This document shows positions 1 to 11,800 of a stretch of DNA of 64,000 nt, piece after piece. The notes under the pieces are model-generated. The model was given only the letters and a program-made list of their open reading frames with translations. It was not told the DNA's origin and made no database searches. Position 1 is the stretch's first letter; each line of letters opens with the position of its first letter. Both the position numbers and the translations under genes were made by a program. Source of the DNA: Gnetum montanum (Eukaryota; Streptophyta; Gnetopsida; Gnetales; Gnetaceae); the NCBI GenBank assembly GCA_015680685.1, contig MNCI01003887.1:25365-89364 (forward strand). The letters run 5' to 3'.

Positions 1-357
1 AATAAGATGTCATACAATTAACTCAGGTCCACACTGTGAGCACTCATTGACTATTCTCTAAGACTACGAAATAAAATTGCAAGGGTTTGATTGCTCTATT
101 GAAAAAAGAATGCCAAATACAATATGGAAGAACACATATTTATAGGAAAAAACACACAATGCATGTGTCAAAAGGGCTCCATTGATGCATACCCATCAAT
201 GTAGCTATGATATCCCATCTACAACATCATAGATGCAATGTAGCATCTACGTTGTAGCAACCAATTGATATGCATTGATAGAGATGCTACAACGCAAATG
301 TGATGTAGCATATATGACATAGCATCTATGATATCTCAAACAACTGATGCTTTATCA
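1..357 (-). repeat. 3' LTR of Element 1 (partial)
   Basis: This is homologous to the outer part of the LTR at 5055-6115 and ends in TTTATCA at the polypurine tract. On the minus strand it begins TGATAAAG, then U3 repeats built on variants of GATGTAGCATCTATGA, and a TATA-like CCTATAAATAT around 136-145. It lacks the extra ATGCATGCATCAATG-type repeats found in the other LTR. The rest of the LTR is outside the window. Confidence 0.85.
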
Positions 358-370
358 TACCTCCATGACT
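358..370 (-). other. Polypurine tract of Element 1
   Basis: On the minus strand this reads AGTCATGGAGGTA, directly abutting the TGATAAAG start of the 3' LTR. It is the same tract as AGTCATGGGGGTA in Elements 2 and 4, with one substitution. It would prime plus-strand DNA synthesis. Confidence 0.7.
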
Positions 371-2511
371 AACTAAAAACTCATCCTCAAGTTAACAGGA
401 TAAGACCTAGCTTTATTTATAAAAAATTAGGAATGATGGGATTATTGATTGATACTAACTACTAACTGACTCTAAGTGCTACATTACGAAATTTTATTCA
501 AGTGGATGCATTACAAAATGAAAAAAACACTAGATAGACATTGAAGTTTATAAAATTTATAGAGGTCTTTAAAAATCCACTGAAGATGAATTTTCTTGTT
601 GCTACTAGTGGTGGTAGACTTCCAAATTTAATTGTTATGTTGATGCTTCTCTTGTTATGTAGCACATTCTTAAAGGATGGACTAAAATTTCTTCTCTTCA
701 TCCCATGGATCTAGAAATCATGTGATATTTAAGCCATTATCCTATATGTGCTATTTTTCATCCATGGGCATATCATCTGTTGTTCTTTTCTTACCTTCAT
801 TTCCATGCTTAGTAAAAGACCTTCTTCCTTAGATGTGTCATTTAGCATCACCTACAATCACCAAAGGATCAACATTAGTTTTGGTAAATTTCCTTAATAA
901 TTAACCCACTTTGGATCCCTTAGTTAGCCTAGCTTAAAATATGTTACTGTTTTAAGCACAAGTTAATGACAATGTGCTATTTCCAAGGCTATGAGGTAAC
1001 TAAAATCATCAAGTTGTTCACATTATTCTAATCAATTGCTATTAGTTTTCATGATGTTTGAAAATAAAATGTTTAGAAAAATTTCAAAGTGGACATTCAT
1101 AGACCCATGACTAATGAGCATAACTTTGAAAGTGCACAAGTTTTTAAACAATTACATCCAAAGGTCTTAATTCAGACGATGACCAAGAAAACATTTTTTA
1201 ATTTGAAGGATATGGAAATAGAAAAATTGAAAATTAGAAAAATTTAATAAAAATTGACAAGAAGTAGTTCCAAAATCATGCATAAATTTAGAGAAACTAT
1301 CAATGATGTTCTATAAGGTGTGAAGTTTGGTTCAAAGCCATGATCAACAAGATTTATGCAAGTGGGTTTTCCCAAAGAAGGCTCCTACCATAATGCCCTT
1401 GCATAACCACTTCTAAAGATGTCTGTGGACACTCGAGAAGTTAAATGTAGACCATGCCTTTATTCCAAACAACACAAAACTACCTTGGTTGGGATGTTAC
1501 ACTATACTACACAAAACCATTGGGCTCATGCAATAGTGAGGTAAATGAATGCAATGAGAAGGGATTGCAGAGATTGGAAGGTAAGCTGCTTTACCATGTC
1601 TGCAATAGGCTCTTGTGAAAAATGTGATTAAAATGATCCATCATATCTATTCATCCAAGTTTTAGACCAAGTCCATGCCATGAATAGTGATCTCACATTG
1701 ATGTGTTCCTTCTCACCTATCATCATGAGTTCACAAAAACCACAAAGAATGTTCATCACTCCAAAAATAGAAGAAAAGAGTAGAAGAAAGGAAGGGCTTT
1801 AGTTAGAGGGGTACCTTTAGGCATGGATAACATGTCTTTTCAACCCAATAACTAGTACCTATAACCCATTATGATGTCCAAGGGGTGTGCCTTGAATTTC
1901 CATTATTATTATTTTGTATTTGGAATTAAGGGAAATTACACCATGCAAATTCATAGCTTTCTTTTTAGTAATTTATGGAGAAGTGATGATATGTTTCTAG
2001 TGAATTCATAAACCAAATGAATGAAGTCAAGAAGAGAACTCAAAAAATCCTCTCGCGGTCACAACCTTTTCCATTTCCACTTGGTCTTTTCCTCTTTCTT
2101 TAAGGTACAATGATTATTGATGAATTTTAGTTTCATGAAAGAAGAACCAAATTGCTTTCATGAAAAAGATCTTTTTCTTTAGAGAACTAGAGGGATGGAT
2201 GAGGTGGTCTCACTACTTTACCCAATTACTTACCTAATTGTCTTGACAACATAGCATAAAAAACCTAGCACATAGCATTGACTTCTACATCATGAATGAA
2301 AATATTATTAACAAAAACATAAAATACATTCATAAAACATAAAGAAAATGACTCAAGAAAAGAAAAAAAATATAAAGAAAAGAAAAATATTAAGAAATGG
2401 AAAACATATGAAGAATTAGAGAATTTTGGAAAAAATAGGAAAATGATGAAAAATTTATAAAAAAAATAGTTGAAAAACACTTAGTAGTTCTTAATTTAAG
2501 ATGGGGCATCT
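371..2511 (-). other. Post-pol non-coding region of Element 1
   Basis: About 2.1 kb lies between the pol-end motif and the 3' polypurine tract. It aligns in places with the equivalent regions of Elements 2 and 4 (for example the cattle of short landmarks around 1400-1900). No open frame resembling an envelope-like protein is visible. The stretch 2290-2480 is A-rich on the plus strand (U-rich in the element transcript), as in all other copies just after pol. Confidence 0.55.
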
Positions 2512-2820
2512 CCCCCATGACTAACTATAAAGGCAGGACAAGAGCTAATAAGTGGATTGGTTTCATGCATCTTTTAAATGGTTTTGCACTCTTATTTCCA
2601 AGCCATTGGGTGTCTTTTGGTTTAGTGGCTATTACCTAGACTGGTTTTTGTTCACATACTTGTTTCTAAACTTTATGGTGGGTTAGTATAGGGGTTATGT
2701 TAATATTTCAAACTTTGGATCCACAACTACATCCTTTATCATTATTAGTGATGCATGGAGGTTTCTATCTCTTTATAGTGATAGGTTCATCATTTTTGTT
2801 TTGTTTTGGAGTGGTGATGG
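2505..2820 (-). pseudogene. Integrase C-terminal remnant of Element 1
   Basis: The minus-strand motif GTTAGTCATGGGGGAGATGCC around 2505-2525 is the sequence that ends pol in the other copies (residues LSHGGDG). About 250 bp upstream of it, on the minus strand, show only weak similarity to the integrase C-terminal tail. The protease, RT, RNase H and integrase core are absent: sequence passes almost directly from the post-gag linker to this remnant, so several kilobases of pol were deleted. The exact junction cannot be fixed by eye. Confidence 0.5.
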
Positions 2821-3300
2821 TTACTGGATTTTGTGTATGATTAGGAAGGGTGTTGTACTAAATTGGCCTTGTGTGGGTTTCAATGCACTAGTAGGTCTAT
2901 GAGTTTTATCCTTGTGTGAGGAAATTTCCCTAAAGAAAGAATGTTTTTGAGGTTGTGGTTGAGATTTCCTTGATGATATTGTAATGCAAAACCTTCCTGT
3001 GTTATTGACAGTGACATATGTTGGAGGGAAGTATGAGAATATTAAGGATATGGTGAGGATGAGAGGCATGAGGTGGTGATCCCATAGAAGATGTTGCGAG
3101 TTGATAATATTAAAGAGAGTGGTAGTAGTGATTTGAGGTAGAGGAAGTAGTACCAATTGAGAAAATATGTTTTTGAACATAATATCCATATAGGTCCAAC
3201 TGGCAATAAGGGTAGTGCTAGTTTGATGATGATCTTCTGCATGACTATGGATTTTTCCATTGTGGTTCATAGTAATTTTTAGGTTGATAAAAGTGGATAG
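2821..3300 (-). pseudogene. Gag-pol linker region of Element 1
   Basis: The minus strand matches, base for base in stretches, the segment of Element 2 at about 19680-19870 that encodes a Gln/Pro/Trp/Tyr-rich linker between Gag and protease. Landmarks are the CAATGG...CCATAGTCATG start and the tract before TCTCAATTGG. Stops and shifts break the frame, and its function in this family is unknown. Confidence 0.5.
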
Positions 3301-3364
3301 TATAGTTGGTTGTAGAATTGTCTATAATTACCTTGTGAGTAAGGTAATTTCCAAGCATTTCCTT

Positions 3365-4925
3365 TTATACAAACTTAAGAATCAAAGAAAAGGTCCCATA
3401 CTCATATAGATGTAACATAACTAGGCAATAGCCCTTTAGATTGTCATATAGGCAGATGTCACATCCATCATCCTCTTCTATGGTTAAGTCTATACCCTCT
3501 TCTCCTACAATCATTTTTCCTTTTTGTTGATAAGTGTTCCTACCTATTTCTTGGCTCTTTTTCCTCTTGTTTTGATCACTCAACTTGTTTTACATTACTC
3601 TTTCCTCTATGGTTTTCATGTAATTTGTAACTTATTCATTCATCAACTCCCACATCTTATCTATCCTCGCTTTGAGCTCATTGATAGACTTTTTATTGGT
3701 AAGGTTTATTGTGAAATCACCTACTCAAGGGCTACCTCTTTTTCCTCATCATATATATAGATCCTCCTCTTTTGAAAATTTGGATCCCAGTTATATTCCT
3801 TTAAATTCTCTCATTTACATAACTCTCCTTGTTCTTTTCCCACCCACACAATTAGCCTATGTATCTAATGGACTTTTAGTTTGTATAACCAACCTTGGAC
3901 ATAAATCCCAATGGTCTCCCTCAGTTTATTATGAAGCCCATATATGATGTGGAAAATTTTATCTTTTTAAGAAAAGTCATGGCATGGACATTTATGTAAT
4001 AGAGAATAGTATCTATCCAAGGCCACATCCAAGGATTCATGTTTTTCTTGCTTCCATCCTTGGATTTTTCTTCTCAGGTTGGACACTCTTGGATAGGTTT
4101 AGTATTCTTTTTTTTTGAAGATTTAGAGCATTGTCGACCGTTGGTAAATGGAATCTAGTTTCAACAATCTATACCAACTTTTAGCTTTGTCTATTAGTGT
4201 CCTAAAAAATAGCTTAAGTTTTTGCCACTTGCATTCAATGTTTTGTAAAGCACAGGCATCATTGAAGGCTTGTAAATGATGTTGTGGATCAGAATTATAG
4301 CCTCTCCTAAATTTAGGAATGTTGTCCATATCAAGTTGTTTAATGTGGTTGTCCCTTTGATGTCTTTGGGGTATTTGAACTAACTCCCTAATATGTGTTA
4401 GGTTCCTAGTAGTCAATAAGGGTTCATCTATACTAGACACATAATTGTAATAATCTATATTTCTATTTGTCTGATTGTGATGATTTATCTATATTCATTT
4501 TAATTTCTTTTATATTTCCATTGGGATCGATTTCTATCTTTATCTTGATCCCATAGTGGAGCTTTATCTCTATATTTATATTTATCTTTGTTAGAACTAG
4601 ATGTTGAAGAGGAAGAAGAAGATTGTGAACTAGGAGAATCACCATGGCTCCTAGAATTCTCCCTATGGTCCCTTGATTTATCCTTTCTAAATTTAGAGGA
4701 GGTCCTAGGCCTTGAGGCCCTACTTGATCTAGGAATTACTCCATCTTCTCTATAATTATCTATACTAGTTAAATGTAGTCCTTGTGTGTAGTACCAGTCA
4801 AAATGAACATATGAAGTCATTGCTTGTAGTTGTTCACTTCAATTATCATTAGTATAGAACCTACAATTTTTCCTATGAGTGTTTTCATCATACAATGCAT
4901 TATTGGTTCTATGTGAAGAAGTCAT
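3365..4925 (-). pseudogene. Gag of Element 1, broken
   Basis: Gag would form the virus-like particle and bind the element RNA. The frame starts at the ATG ending at 4925, about 130 bp inside the LTR, in the position used by Element 2. Around 4500-4820 there is an Arg/Lys stretch followed by a long Ser run. 4123-4440 encodes the most conserved block of the family, with motifs such as LDMDNIP and YNSDPQHHLQAF, and SWYR near its end. The C-terminal knuckle at 3425-3463 reads CDICLYDNLKGYC, so the histidine expected at position 8 is Asn. Several stops and frameshifts separate these blocks, so it is a pseudogene. Confidence 0.8.
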
Positions 4926-5034
4926 GTTTTTAACATGTGTGACATAAAATAAAATATGAATATTTTCTAAAGATAAATCATTAATATTTTTATAGCGATC
5001 AGTTATAATATAACTAATCAAGGTAACTAGCACC

Positions 5035-5054
5035 ATCCCCAACAATGGCACCAA
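5035..5054 (-). other. Primer-binding site of Element 1
   Basis: On the minus strand, immediately after the LTR end, it reads TTGGTGCCATTGTTGGGGA. This differs by a few transitions from TGGCGCCGTTGCCGGGGA, the tRNA-Asp-type site I recall for Athila elements. The tRNA assignment is from memory. Confidence 0.6.
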
Positions 5055-6115
5055 TGATGAGTAGCAGGTACCTCCTACATGCAACCATATGTATTACAAG
5101 TGTTCACACATGATCCAGTCAAATTATGTGAATGGGACTCGTTGTGCATCTAGATCATTAAGCATTAATCATAGTTCATTGTCTTTCCACTTAGACTATT
5201 GATAGGTTTGTCACATATGGTTCAACCGAAAGTGAGGCATATGATTTTTGATGTTGTTTGGTCTTTATGCTACTCTTAACAATAATAGAGAAATTAATTA
5301 TTTAATCTAATTAATAATAGAAACTAAAGTCTAAACTAGTGTATGGGTGATGAGTGTCTATTCCCAACTTTCCATACATGTTTTGAACTCACATATCAAC
5401 TTCTAGGATTATCAAGCATTATGCTACTACGTGAACCAAGTAATAACATTGCTAGGATTACCAAGAAAATACATGTTTACACACAAAACTGGTCATGCTC
5501 ATTCCACTAATTGATTAATGTGCATGGAAATGTAAATATTAACTAAGTACATGAAACATAAATATTAACTAAGTGCATGTAAAATAAAATTACATGGAAA
5601 GTAAATTTAATCTAAGTCAAAGTACTACAATAAATAATAATCAATCTCGATCTTATTACTATTCATGGAATGTGTCTAGGTACATTGCCACTTGAATAAG
5701 ATACCATACAACTAACTTAAATCCACACTATAGGCACTCATTGATTATTCTCTAAGACTACAAAAGAAAACTACAATGGTTTAGCTACTTTATTGACAAA
5801 AGAATGTCAAATACATTATGGGAGCATGCATATATAGAGGCAAAAATACACATTGCATCAATGCATACAAGTCAACATGTCAATGCATGCATCAATGCAT
5901 ACATGTCAAGCTGTCAATGCATGCATCGACAAGATTGTGTTAATGTGTACCCATCAATGTAGCTATGATATCACATCTATGACATCATAGTTGCAATGTA
6001 GCATCTATGATGTAGCAGTCAATTGAGACACACCGATAGAGATGCTACAATGCAGATGGAATGTAGCATCTACGACATAGCATCTATGATATCTTAGCCA
6101 ACTAATGCTTCATCA
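5055..6115 (-). repeat. 5' LTR of Element 1 (1061 bp)
   Basis: It runs from TGATGAG to CATCA on the plus strand, so both ends carry the expected TG...CA. On the minus strand the TATA-like CCTCTATATATGCA lies around 5827-5838. U3 (about 5839-6115) consists of degenerate repeats: an ATGCATGCATCAATGCATAC-like array at 5854-5935, then GATGTAGCATCTATGA variants. The sequence beyond the TATA box aligns well with the left LTR; the ATGCATG array is mostly missing there. Confidence 0.9.
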
Positions 6116-6459
6116 ATAGTCACTACATAAGATAAAATCACTAAGTAAATCAAGATCTATGAAACAACCCTTCTTTAAGGAAAGTCTAGAAAAGGCTCAA
6201 AGAAGAATAACCTCATCTACCCCTACTCCTTCCACACAAAATTCTCAAAATACTACTATGCTTCTAATTTTAACAGAAAAGGATCTAGCAACTATCATGC
6301 TTACACAAATGATAACACACTAGATAAAAGTAGGATCACTTCCCAAGAAGAGGATAGATCTAGGAATTCCTTTAATCTATCTCCAAATAACAAGACACAA
6401 GCCATGTATAGTTCTACTATATTCTAGGTCATGAGTGAATCTTCTTTCTCAAGACTTGT
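6116..6459 (+). pseudogene. Probable gag-linker scrap of another element
   Basis: One plus-strand frame gives an Asn/Ser/Arg-rich stretch, and it runs without a gap into the protease scrap that follows, so it is probably the end of gag or the linker of the same element. No motif is diagnostic. Confidence 0.3.
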
Positions 6460-6810
6460 ACAAAGCCTAGAATTTACCTTCATTAAGGAAGTGTAAAATC
6501 CAACTAGAGCTAGCTGACTAGTCTATTCCTATTCCATTAAAATAGGTAGAAGATGTGATAACTATTGTAAATGATTGGTGTTATCTTACTAATTTTCTAG
6601 TTATTCATGTTAAAAAGAATAAAGGTGAATATGATTTTCTTAATAACAGAAAACCTGTAATTATAAATAAAAATTTAGATAAGGAATAGAAGAGAAAACT
6701 ATTGAAAGTGGTAAACAATTGATCAATTCATTCACATTATCTTATGATAAGATCACTAACATTAATCCACGTATTTTTCAACACCAAATTTACGTTGATC
6801 TAGTTCTTAA
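6460..6810 (+). pseudogene. Protease C-terminus joined to RT N-terminal region, fragment
   Basis: A plus-strand frame matches the family protease downstream of its active site (QLELAD, VEDVITIV, TNFLVI). After about 6650 it passes straight into the region before the RT palm (KLLKVVNN, then a frame with INPRIFQHQIYVD). The middle part between these, present in Elements 4 and 5, is deleted. The protease DSG site, RT palm and everything downstream are missing. Element 1 sits immediately upstream, so this may be the host element that Element 1 entered. Confidence 0.65.
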
Positions 6811-8524
6811 ATCACATATAAAACCATAGTTCGACATCATCTATCATTTCCATGTTATCATACCCATGATATACTATAAATAGTCTGTGATCCACACAAT
6901 TATAATCCAATCAAAACACCTATTATCAATGATATGACTCACAAACCAATACAATCACATACATAGCCCACGTGGTTGGTAGCATATCCATGCTCAATGT
7001 AGCATGTGAACCATTTCCATGAGTACTCATAACATCCATTTCCTATAGGTCTTTTATTAGTCTTTATTTATTCAATTGATGCTATGGTATGTCAACTTGT
7101 GACCTGTAACCACTAGCCTTCTAGAGGATGGGTGATAGGGAGGAACACACCTATGCCACGTGCTAGCTATAGGGACAAACACACCTACACTCTCCCACTC
7201 TCAAGATCAAGCCTAAGATAGGAGCCTTACCAATGCATCACAATGGGGGTCAATCAATACTACCTCTAGCATGCCTCATCACCAACTAGTCCACACCCTC
7301 ATAATAGCACCATCCAGCAATGACCATCACAAGAATCATTAGGAAAACATGTATACATTTCGACTAGCTTAAGCCAACATGTGTCATAAGCAAAACATAC
7401 CTAAACAAACATAGCCATACATATCCACACATAACATCCATGAAAATAATACCACGATTTAATAGAACAACATGAAGACCTCGATATGTCAAAAAAATAC
7501 CATATTTCTCAAATTGTTATAAATAACCACTATAATAACATTCAAAATGATATATGTCTAAAGAGAAAACTAATCCCATGATTAGAAAGTACTTCCAAAA
7601 ATGGTCCCAATGACATTAGTTTTACCTAAATCAAACTCCTAGAAGCAAAGTTATGCATGTTCAAAGTTTGCTTAAGACAATAATATTTAAACAATATTTA
7701 ATTATCACCAGGAAGGATTGGAATTTCCAAAAAATGCTCACACCCCAAGAGGTCCCACAAATATAATATTCCAGTCATGTGAATCTCATCAACACCACAT
7801 ATCATATTCTACAAGTCCACATCATCCCATACATTGCATATATATTAGTGCACAATTCGTAATCAAAATTAGACAATTTTGGAATATAGACAAAATAACA
7901 TGTCCAAGCTCAATCTTTGAGCTATTCGCCCCACATACCCACATCACATAATCATATATACTAATCCAACACATAAATACAGGGAAAAAGTAAAGGTAAT
8001 CCACCAATTAAAGTTGTTGGGTAGAAAGNTGGAAAAAGTAAAGGTAATCCACCAATTAAAGTTGTTGGGTAGAAAGGCCAAAATAAGTAAAAAAAGCCTC
8101 CAAAATCTGGTAGGACTCTGTTTCTTTCCCAACAAGTTCTACACCTATGTAGATATAACCACAACAATCTCAAATCCAGGTTCAAAGCAAGCAAAAACTA
8201 TCTAGAAATCTCAAAGTTTAGAAAAATGTGGAATAGAAGAAGAGAGAAGAAAGAAAAACAAAAGAGCAAGCTCCTATTCATTTCTATGAACATGAACAAA
8301 AAAACAAAATCCAAAATCCAATTTCTCTCATAAATGGTGGTGAGGCAATGGTAAAAAAACAAACAAAACAACATAAAACATATACTTTTACTTTATGCTT
8401 TAAAAAAAGAAAAGAAAACCAATCATGCACTTTTCTCATGTGATGTTCACTTTTTCTCTTTTTTTTTCCCATTTGAATTCTTTATTATTTTTTTAATGCA
8501 TGATTTTCATAAGTTATTTTTACA
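6811..8524. other. Unassigned sequence
   Basis: I recognise no coding region, LTR or terminal repeat here. There is a small duplication of an (A)GGGA..AACACACCTA phrase around 7138-7190. A scaffold join with duplicated flanks lies at 8029. Sequence homologous to the start of Element 3 gag begins abruptly near 8525. Confidence 0.4.
7983..8076. other. Scaffold join (N at 8029) flanked by a 46-bp exact duplication
   Basis: 7983-8028 and 8031-8076 are identical and separated by a single N and one base. This is what an unmerged overlap between two contigs looks like; it is unlikely to be a biological tandem repeat. Confidence 0.85.
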
Positions 8525-10110
8525 GGATTTTCATCCCAATGAGGCACAATGTATATGGGATTGACAACTAGAACAACATCATGAATCTGTGAAGGGGAAA
8601 GGATTTAATGATTCCCCATTCCTATTGTACCAAAAAGATGATGGAGAGCCCTTCTTAGGGGGTTTTCCATTGAGTCAAATTCATCTCTTTGACTTCAGTG
8701 AAGGAGGTCAAAACCAAAACCTATAGTCCACAATTTACAATCCTAGGTTTGATAAGAATGGATCCAATGACAAAGAAGGATCCAAAGAGGCAAGTCAAGG
8801 TAGAGATGCGTACAAAAAACAAGATCGTGATCATGGTCGCAATCACCAAAGAGGGGGTAGTAGGCACTGCAATGATGCTAGTCCTCCTTCTTCTTCACCT
8901 TCATCATCAACATCTTCTTCTTATGATTGAGATGCAGGTGACCAACGGGACTACAATGATCAAAGGGACCATTAGGAAAGGAAAGACTAATGATGTAGGA
9001 AATTAAGGAAGGCCTATCACCTTGAGCGAAGGGGTAGTAGAGGGCATCGTAGGCAACAAAACCATGGCCTCATTGAGCCTTTTCTTACTACCTGAAGTAT
9101 CCTAAACATTATAGAGGTAGTACAAATTCCAACAAGGCATGTAAAGGATAGTCAAATCAAAAGACTAAACATGGACAATATCCCTTTATTCAAAGGGGGA
9201 TATAACTCAGATCTGCAGAACCATCTCTAAGCTTTTCAAGATGCATGTGCCTTGCAATATATAGAAAATGAGTGGCAAAAGCTTAAGTTGTTCCTGCCAA
9301 CACTCATTAAAGAAGCTAAAAACTGGTATTGGTCCTTAAACAATGGAGTACCATGCTTGAATTATTCAATAACAAATATCAAATGTACTCTAGAGTGTCC
9401 AACTTGAGAGGGTAAATCCAAGGATGAAAACAAGGAACACACAAACCCTTGGACACTATCATAGGCTAATACTATTCCTTAATGCACATATGTCCTAGCC
9501 ATGGTTATTCTCAATTGGACCAAGTTTGCCACATTGTTGATGGGCTTTGCTCTGAAATGAGGAGAACCCTTGGCATTAATGCCCAAGGGCAACTATCAAA
9601 ATTAAGCATCCATCAAATCCAAAGATTGATTGAGCAAGTAGCTAAAGAGGAAGGTCAATTAAGAAAAAGAGAAAGTGTAAAAGAGTACAAACACAACCCT
9701 TCCATTCATAAGAGGGAGGTTCAATTCTATGATAATGAGAAAGAATTAGCACTTGATAAGGTGGTAAATAGAAAATCCTTGCCACCAAAAATTTTAATAT
9801 GAAATTATGGCCAAGGTTGATTAGTTGTGGGAATCCATGAATAGAAAATTTCAAATCTATCCTAAAAATTGCTAAAGAGTCCAAGGACCAAGGTAGTGAT
9901 CATGAGCGTAGGAGGCATAAGTAAGCTAAATGTGTCTATCAAAGAGGTAAAGGCAAGGTTGCTACAATAGAAGAAGTTGTGGGAAGAAAATTAGATGATA
10001 ATGGTGGGTGTGACATTTGCCAGTATGAACATCCTAAGGGATGTTGCCCCATAGTGTCACACTTACAAGAGTCTAGGGTGTACACTTTCAATCCATGACT
10101 CACATAAAGG
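8525..10110 (+). pseudogene. Gag of Element 3, N-terminally truncated and broken
   Basis: The start lacks the first 100 or so residues found in Element 2. From 8525 a frame begins at the DFHPNEAQ block, then a charged Arg/Asp/His/Gln stretch and a Ser-rich run around 8870-8930. 9106-9330 matches the core block (VQIPTRHVKDS, NMDNIP, GGYNSD), with stops. 9482-9802 continues with the Leu/Lys/Glu-rich C-terminal part. The zinc knuckle at 10009-10047 is intact as CDICQYEHPKGCC, with C-x2-C-x3-H-x4-C spacing. Shifts near 9000, 9330 and 9800 break the frame. Confidence 0.75.
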
Positions 10111-10330
10111 CAAACACCTAGAGGATTGTTTTATCCTCAAGGAAATTCTACCAACAACAACAATATTATCCAAGTGGAACTCCATCGCAACCATATGAGC
10201 AATATGAACTTCCTTCAAGTCTCCTTCAAAGAAAACACCACATAGGATCCATACTATGATGCTTACTCATGTCATATTTGATTGGATCTATGCTAGAAAC
10301 CTTCCTAGGAAATTAGTTAATCTTGGAAGT
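10111..10330 (+). pseudogene. Gag-protease linker of Element 3
   Basis: This short Gln/Asn/Pro-rich stretch ends in a frame matching the start of the protease domain (ARNLPRKLVNLGS-like). It is much shorter than in Element 2, so part was deleted. Confidence 0.4.
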
Positions 10331-10985
10331 CCTCTTATTTATTTACAGATTGTTGGGAATGAACCATGAAAAGCTCTTCTCGACTCAAGTTCTAGTGTTA
10401 ATCTCATTTCTCATGAGATGTATACTACATGAAACCTACCTCATCTTAAGAAGAGCAATATTATATTAGAATTAGTAGACTAGTCCATCATTGTTCTATT
10501 GGGATTGATAGAAAATAGTGTGATCATTGTCTATGGGTAGTCTTATCCTACCAATTTCCTAGTGATCAAGGTGGAGAACTACAAAGGAGACTTCCCAATA
10601 ATTATGGGAAGGATATGGCTAATCATTGTTGATGTAAAAATGGGTATGAGAGATCTTTCCTTGGAAATATCTAAAGAAAATGCATTTGGAAAAATTGAGA
10701 AGAAGTGAGTTCCATGCATCGCATACAACAATACAAGATGCAATTGTGTGCAGAAACTCTGGGCAGTGAAATGAGCATCCATCTTTGCATGCAACTAGTG
10801 TGCACTAGAAGTAGAAATTCAAAGGTGTCTATACGTAGTAGCCACAAAACAAGAGGGCACCCAGTCACTGACTACTGATCTTGAAAATAGTACACTTTTC
10901 ATGAAACCAATCAAGAGCTTAACATGTGCATATGTTGTATGCATGAATGAACTAGAGCAAGTTCATCATCAGTTCTCTAATAATG
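10331..10985 (+). pseudogene. Retropepsin-like protease of Element 3, inactive
   Basis: The frame carries the aspartic protease region at about 10370-10400, with LLDSSSSVNLIS. The catalytic triplet is D-S-S rather than the D-S-G of Element 2. Downstream blocks FPIIMGRIW, LSLEISKENAFGKIEKK and the Cys-containing KCNCVQ-like block follow in family order, then the spacer leading to RT. In-frame stops occur at several points (for example in MYTT*NLP). The protein would have cleaved Gag-Pol. Confidence 0.75.
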
Positions 10986-11800
10986 CAAATGATGAACCCT
11001 ACTAGGGAGAGATGGAAATACTTAAAAATTTCAAGCAAGAGCCCCTTGAACTAAAAATGCTATCGACCAACATGGAATATGTGTTCTTCAAAAATGGAAA
11101 TCCAATCATAATCAATGAAAATATTTCTCTAGAATAAAAAAAGATGTTGTTGAATGTAGATGAAAAATGGTTAGTAGCTTTTGCTTGGTCATATCCTAAA
11201 CTCATAGGGATTGATCTTAGCATCACATCTACATTGATACTACCATGAAGCCAAAGAGGCAACCATAAAGGTAATTAAACCCCAAACTAAATCAAATCAT
11301 CAAAGAAGAAATTAAATAACTTCTCAAAGTGGGGTTCATTTATCCCATTTTAGATAGTGAGTGGGTTAGTCCACTCATGAATGTGCCAAAGAAAGGTGGC
11401 AAGTGGTGGGCCTGCATTGATTTTTGGTTGCTAAATATGGTAACATTCAAGAACCATTTTCCATTACCATTCATTGATCAAGTATTAGACACAATCTCTA
11501 GGCATTGCTACTATAGTTTTTTGGATGGTTATAATAGCTATAGGTAAATCTAGATTGTGCTAGAGGACTAGGCCAAAACAACATTCATGAGTCCCTTGGG
11601 AACTTTTGCATATCACAAGATGCCATTTGGTTTATGTAATGCCCCTACTACATTCCAATGCCTGGTCCTAAGCAATTTTCAATATCAAATAAGTAGTGGT
11701 GTGGAAGTCTTCATGGATGTCTTCTCCACTTATGGAGCTACATTTGAGCAAGCCGTGGACCACCTTGAGCAAGTATTAAAATGATATGTTGAAATAAATT
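10986..11800 (+). pseudogene. Reverse transcriptase of Element 3, inactive
   Basis: The region starts with the pre-palm segment (GEMEILKNFKQEPLELK). After a shift it continues at 11329 with VPKKGGKWWACIDF, then DGYNSY, GTFAYHKMPFGLCNAPTTFQ and the catalytic box. That box reads FMDV in place of FMDD/YMDD, so one catalytic aspartate is lost, and there are further stops around 11545. The palm ends LEQVLK at 11784. Domain order and motifs identify a Ty3/gypsy RT. Confidence 0.85.

Larger units (their letters stand above)
1..6115 (-). mobile_element. Element 1: gag-only LTR retrotransposon, left edge outside window
   Basis: Two related LTRs (the left one cut by the window start) flank about 4.7 kb of internal sequence read on the minus strand. 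Going 5' to 3' on that strand: LTR, primer-binding site, broken gag, a Gln/Pro-type linker, a short pol C-terminal remnant, about 2.1 kb of non-coding sequence, a polypurine tract and the other LTR. No protease, RT, RNase H or integrase core is visible between linker and pol end. This is the layout called TR-GAG (LTR element keeping only gag), so it would depend on enzymes from a relative. The right-hand 5 bp after the element are ATAGT; the matching left copy lies outside the window. Confidence 0.85.
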
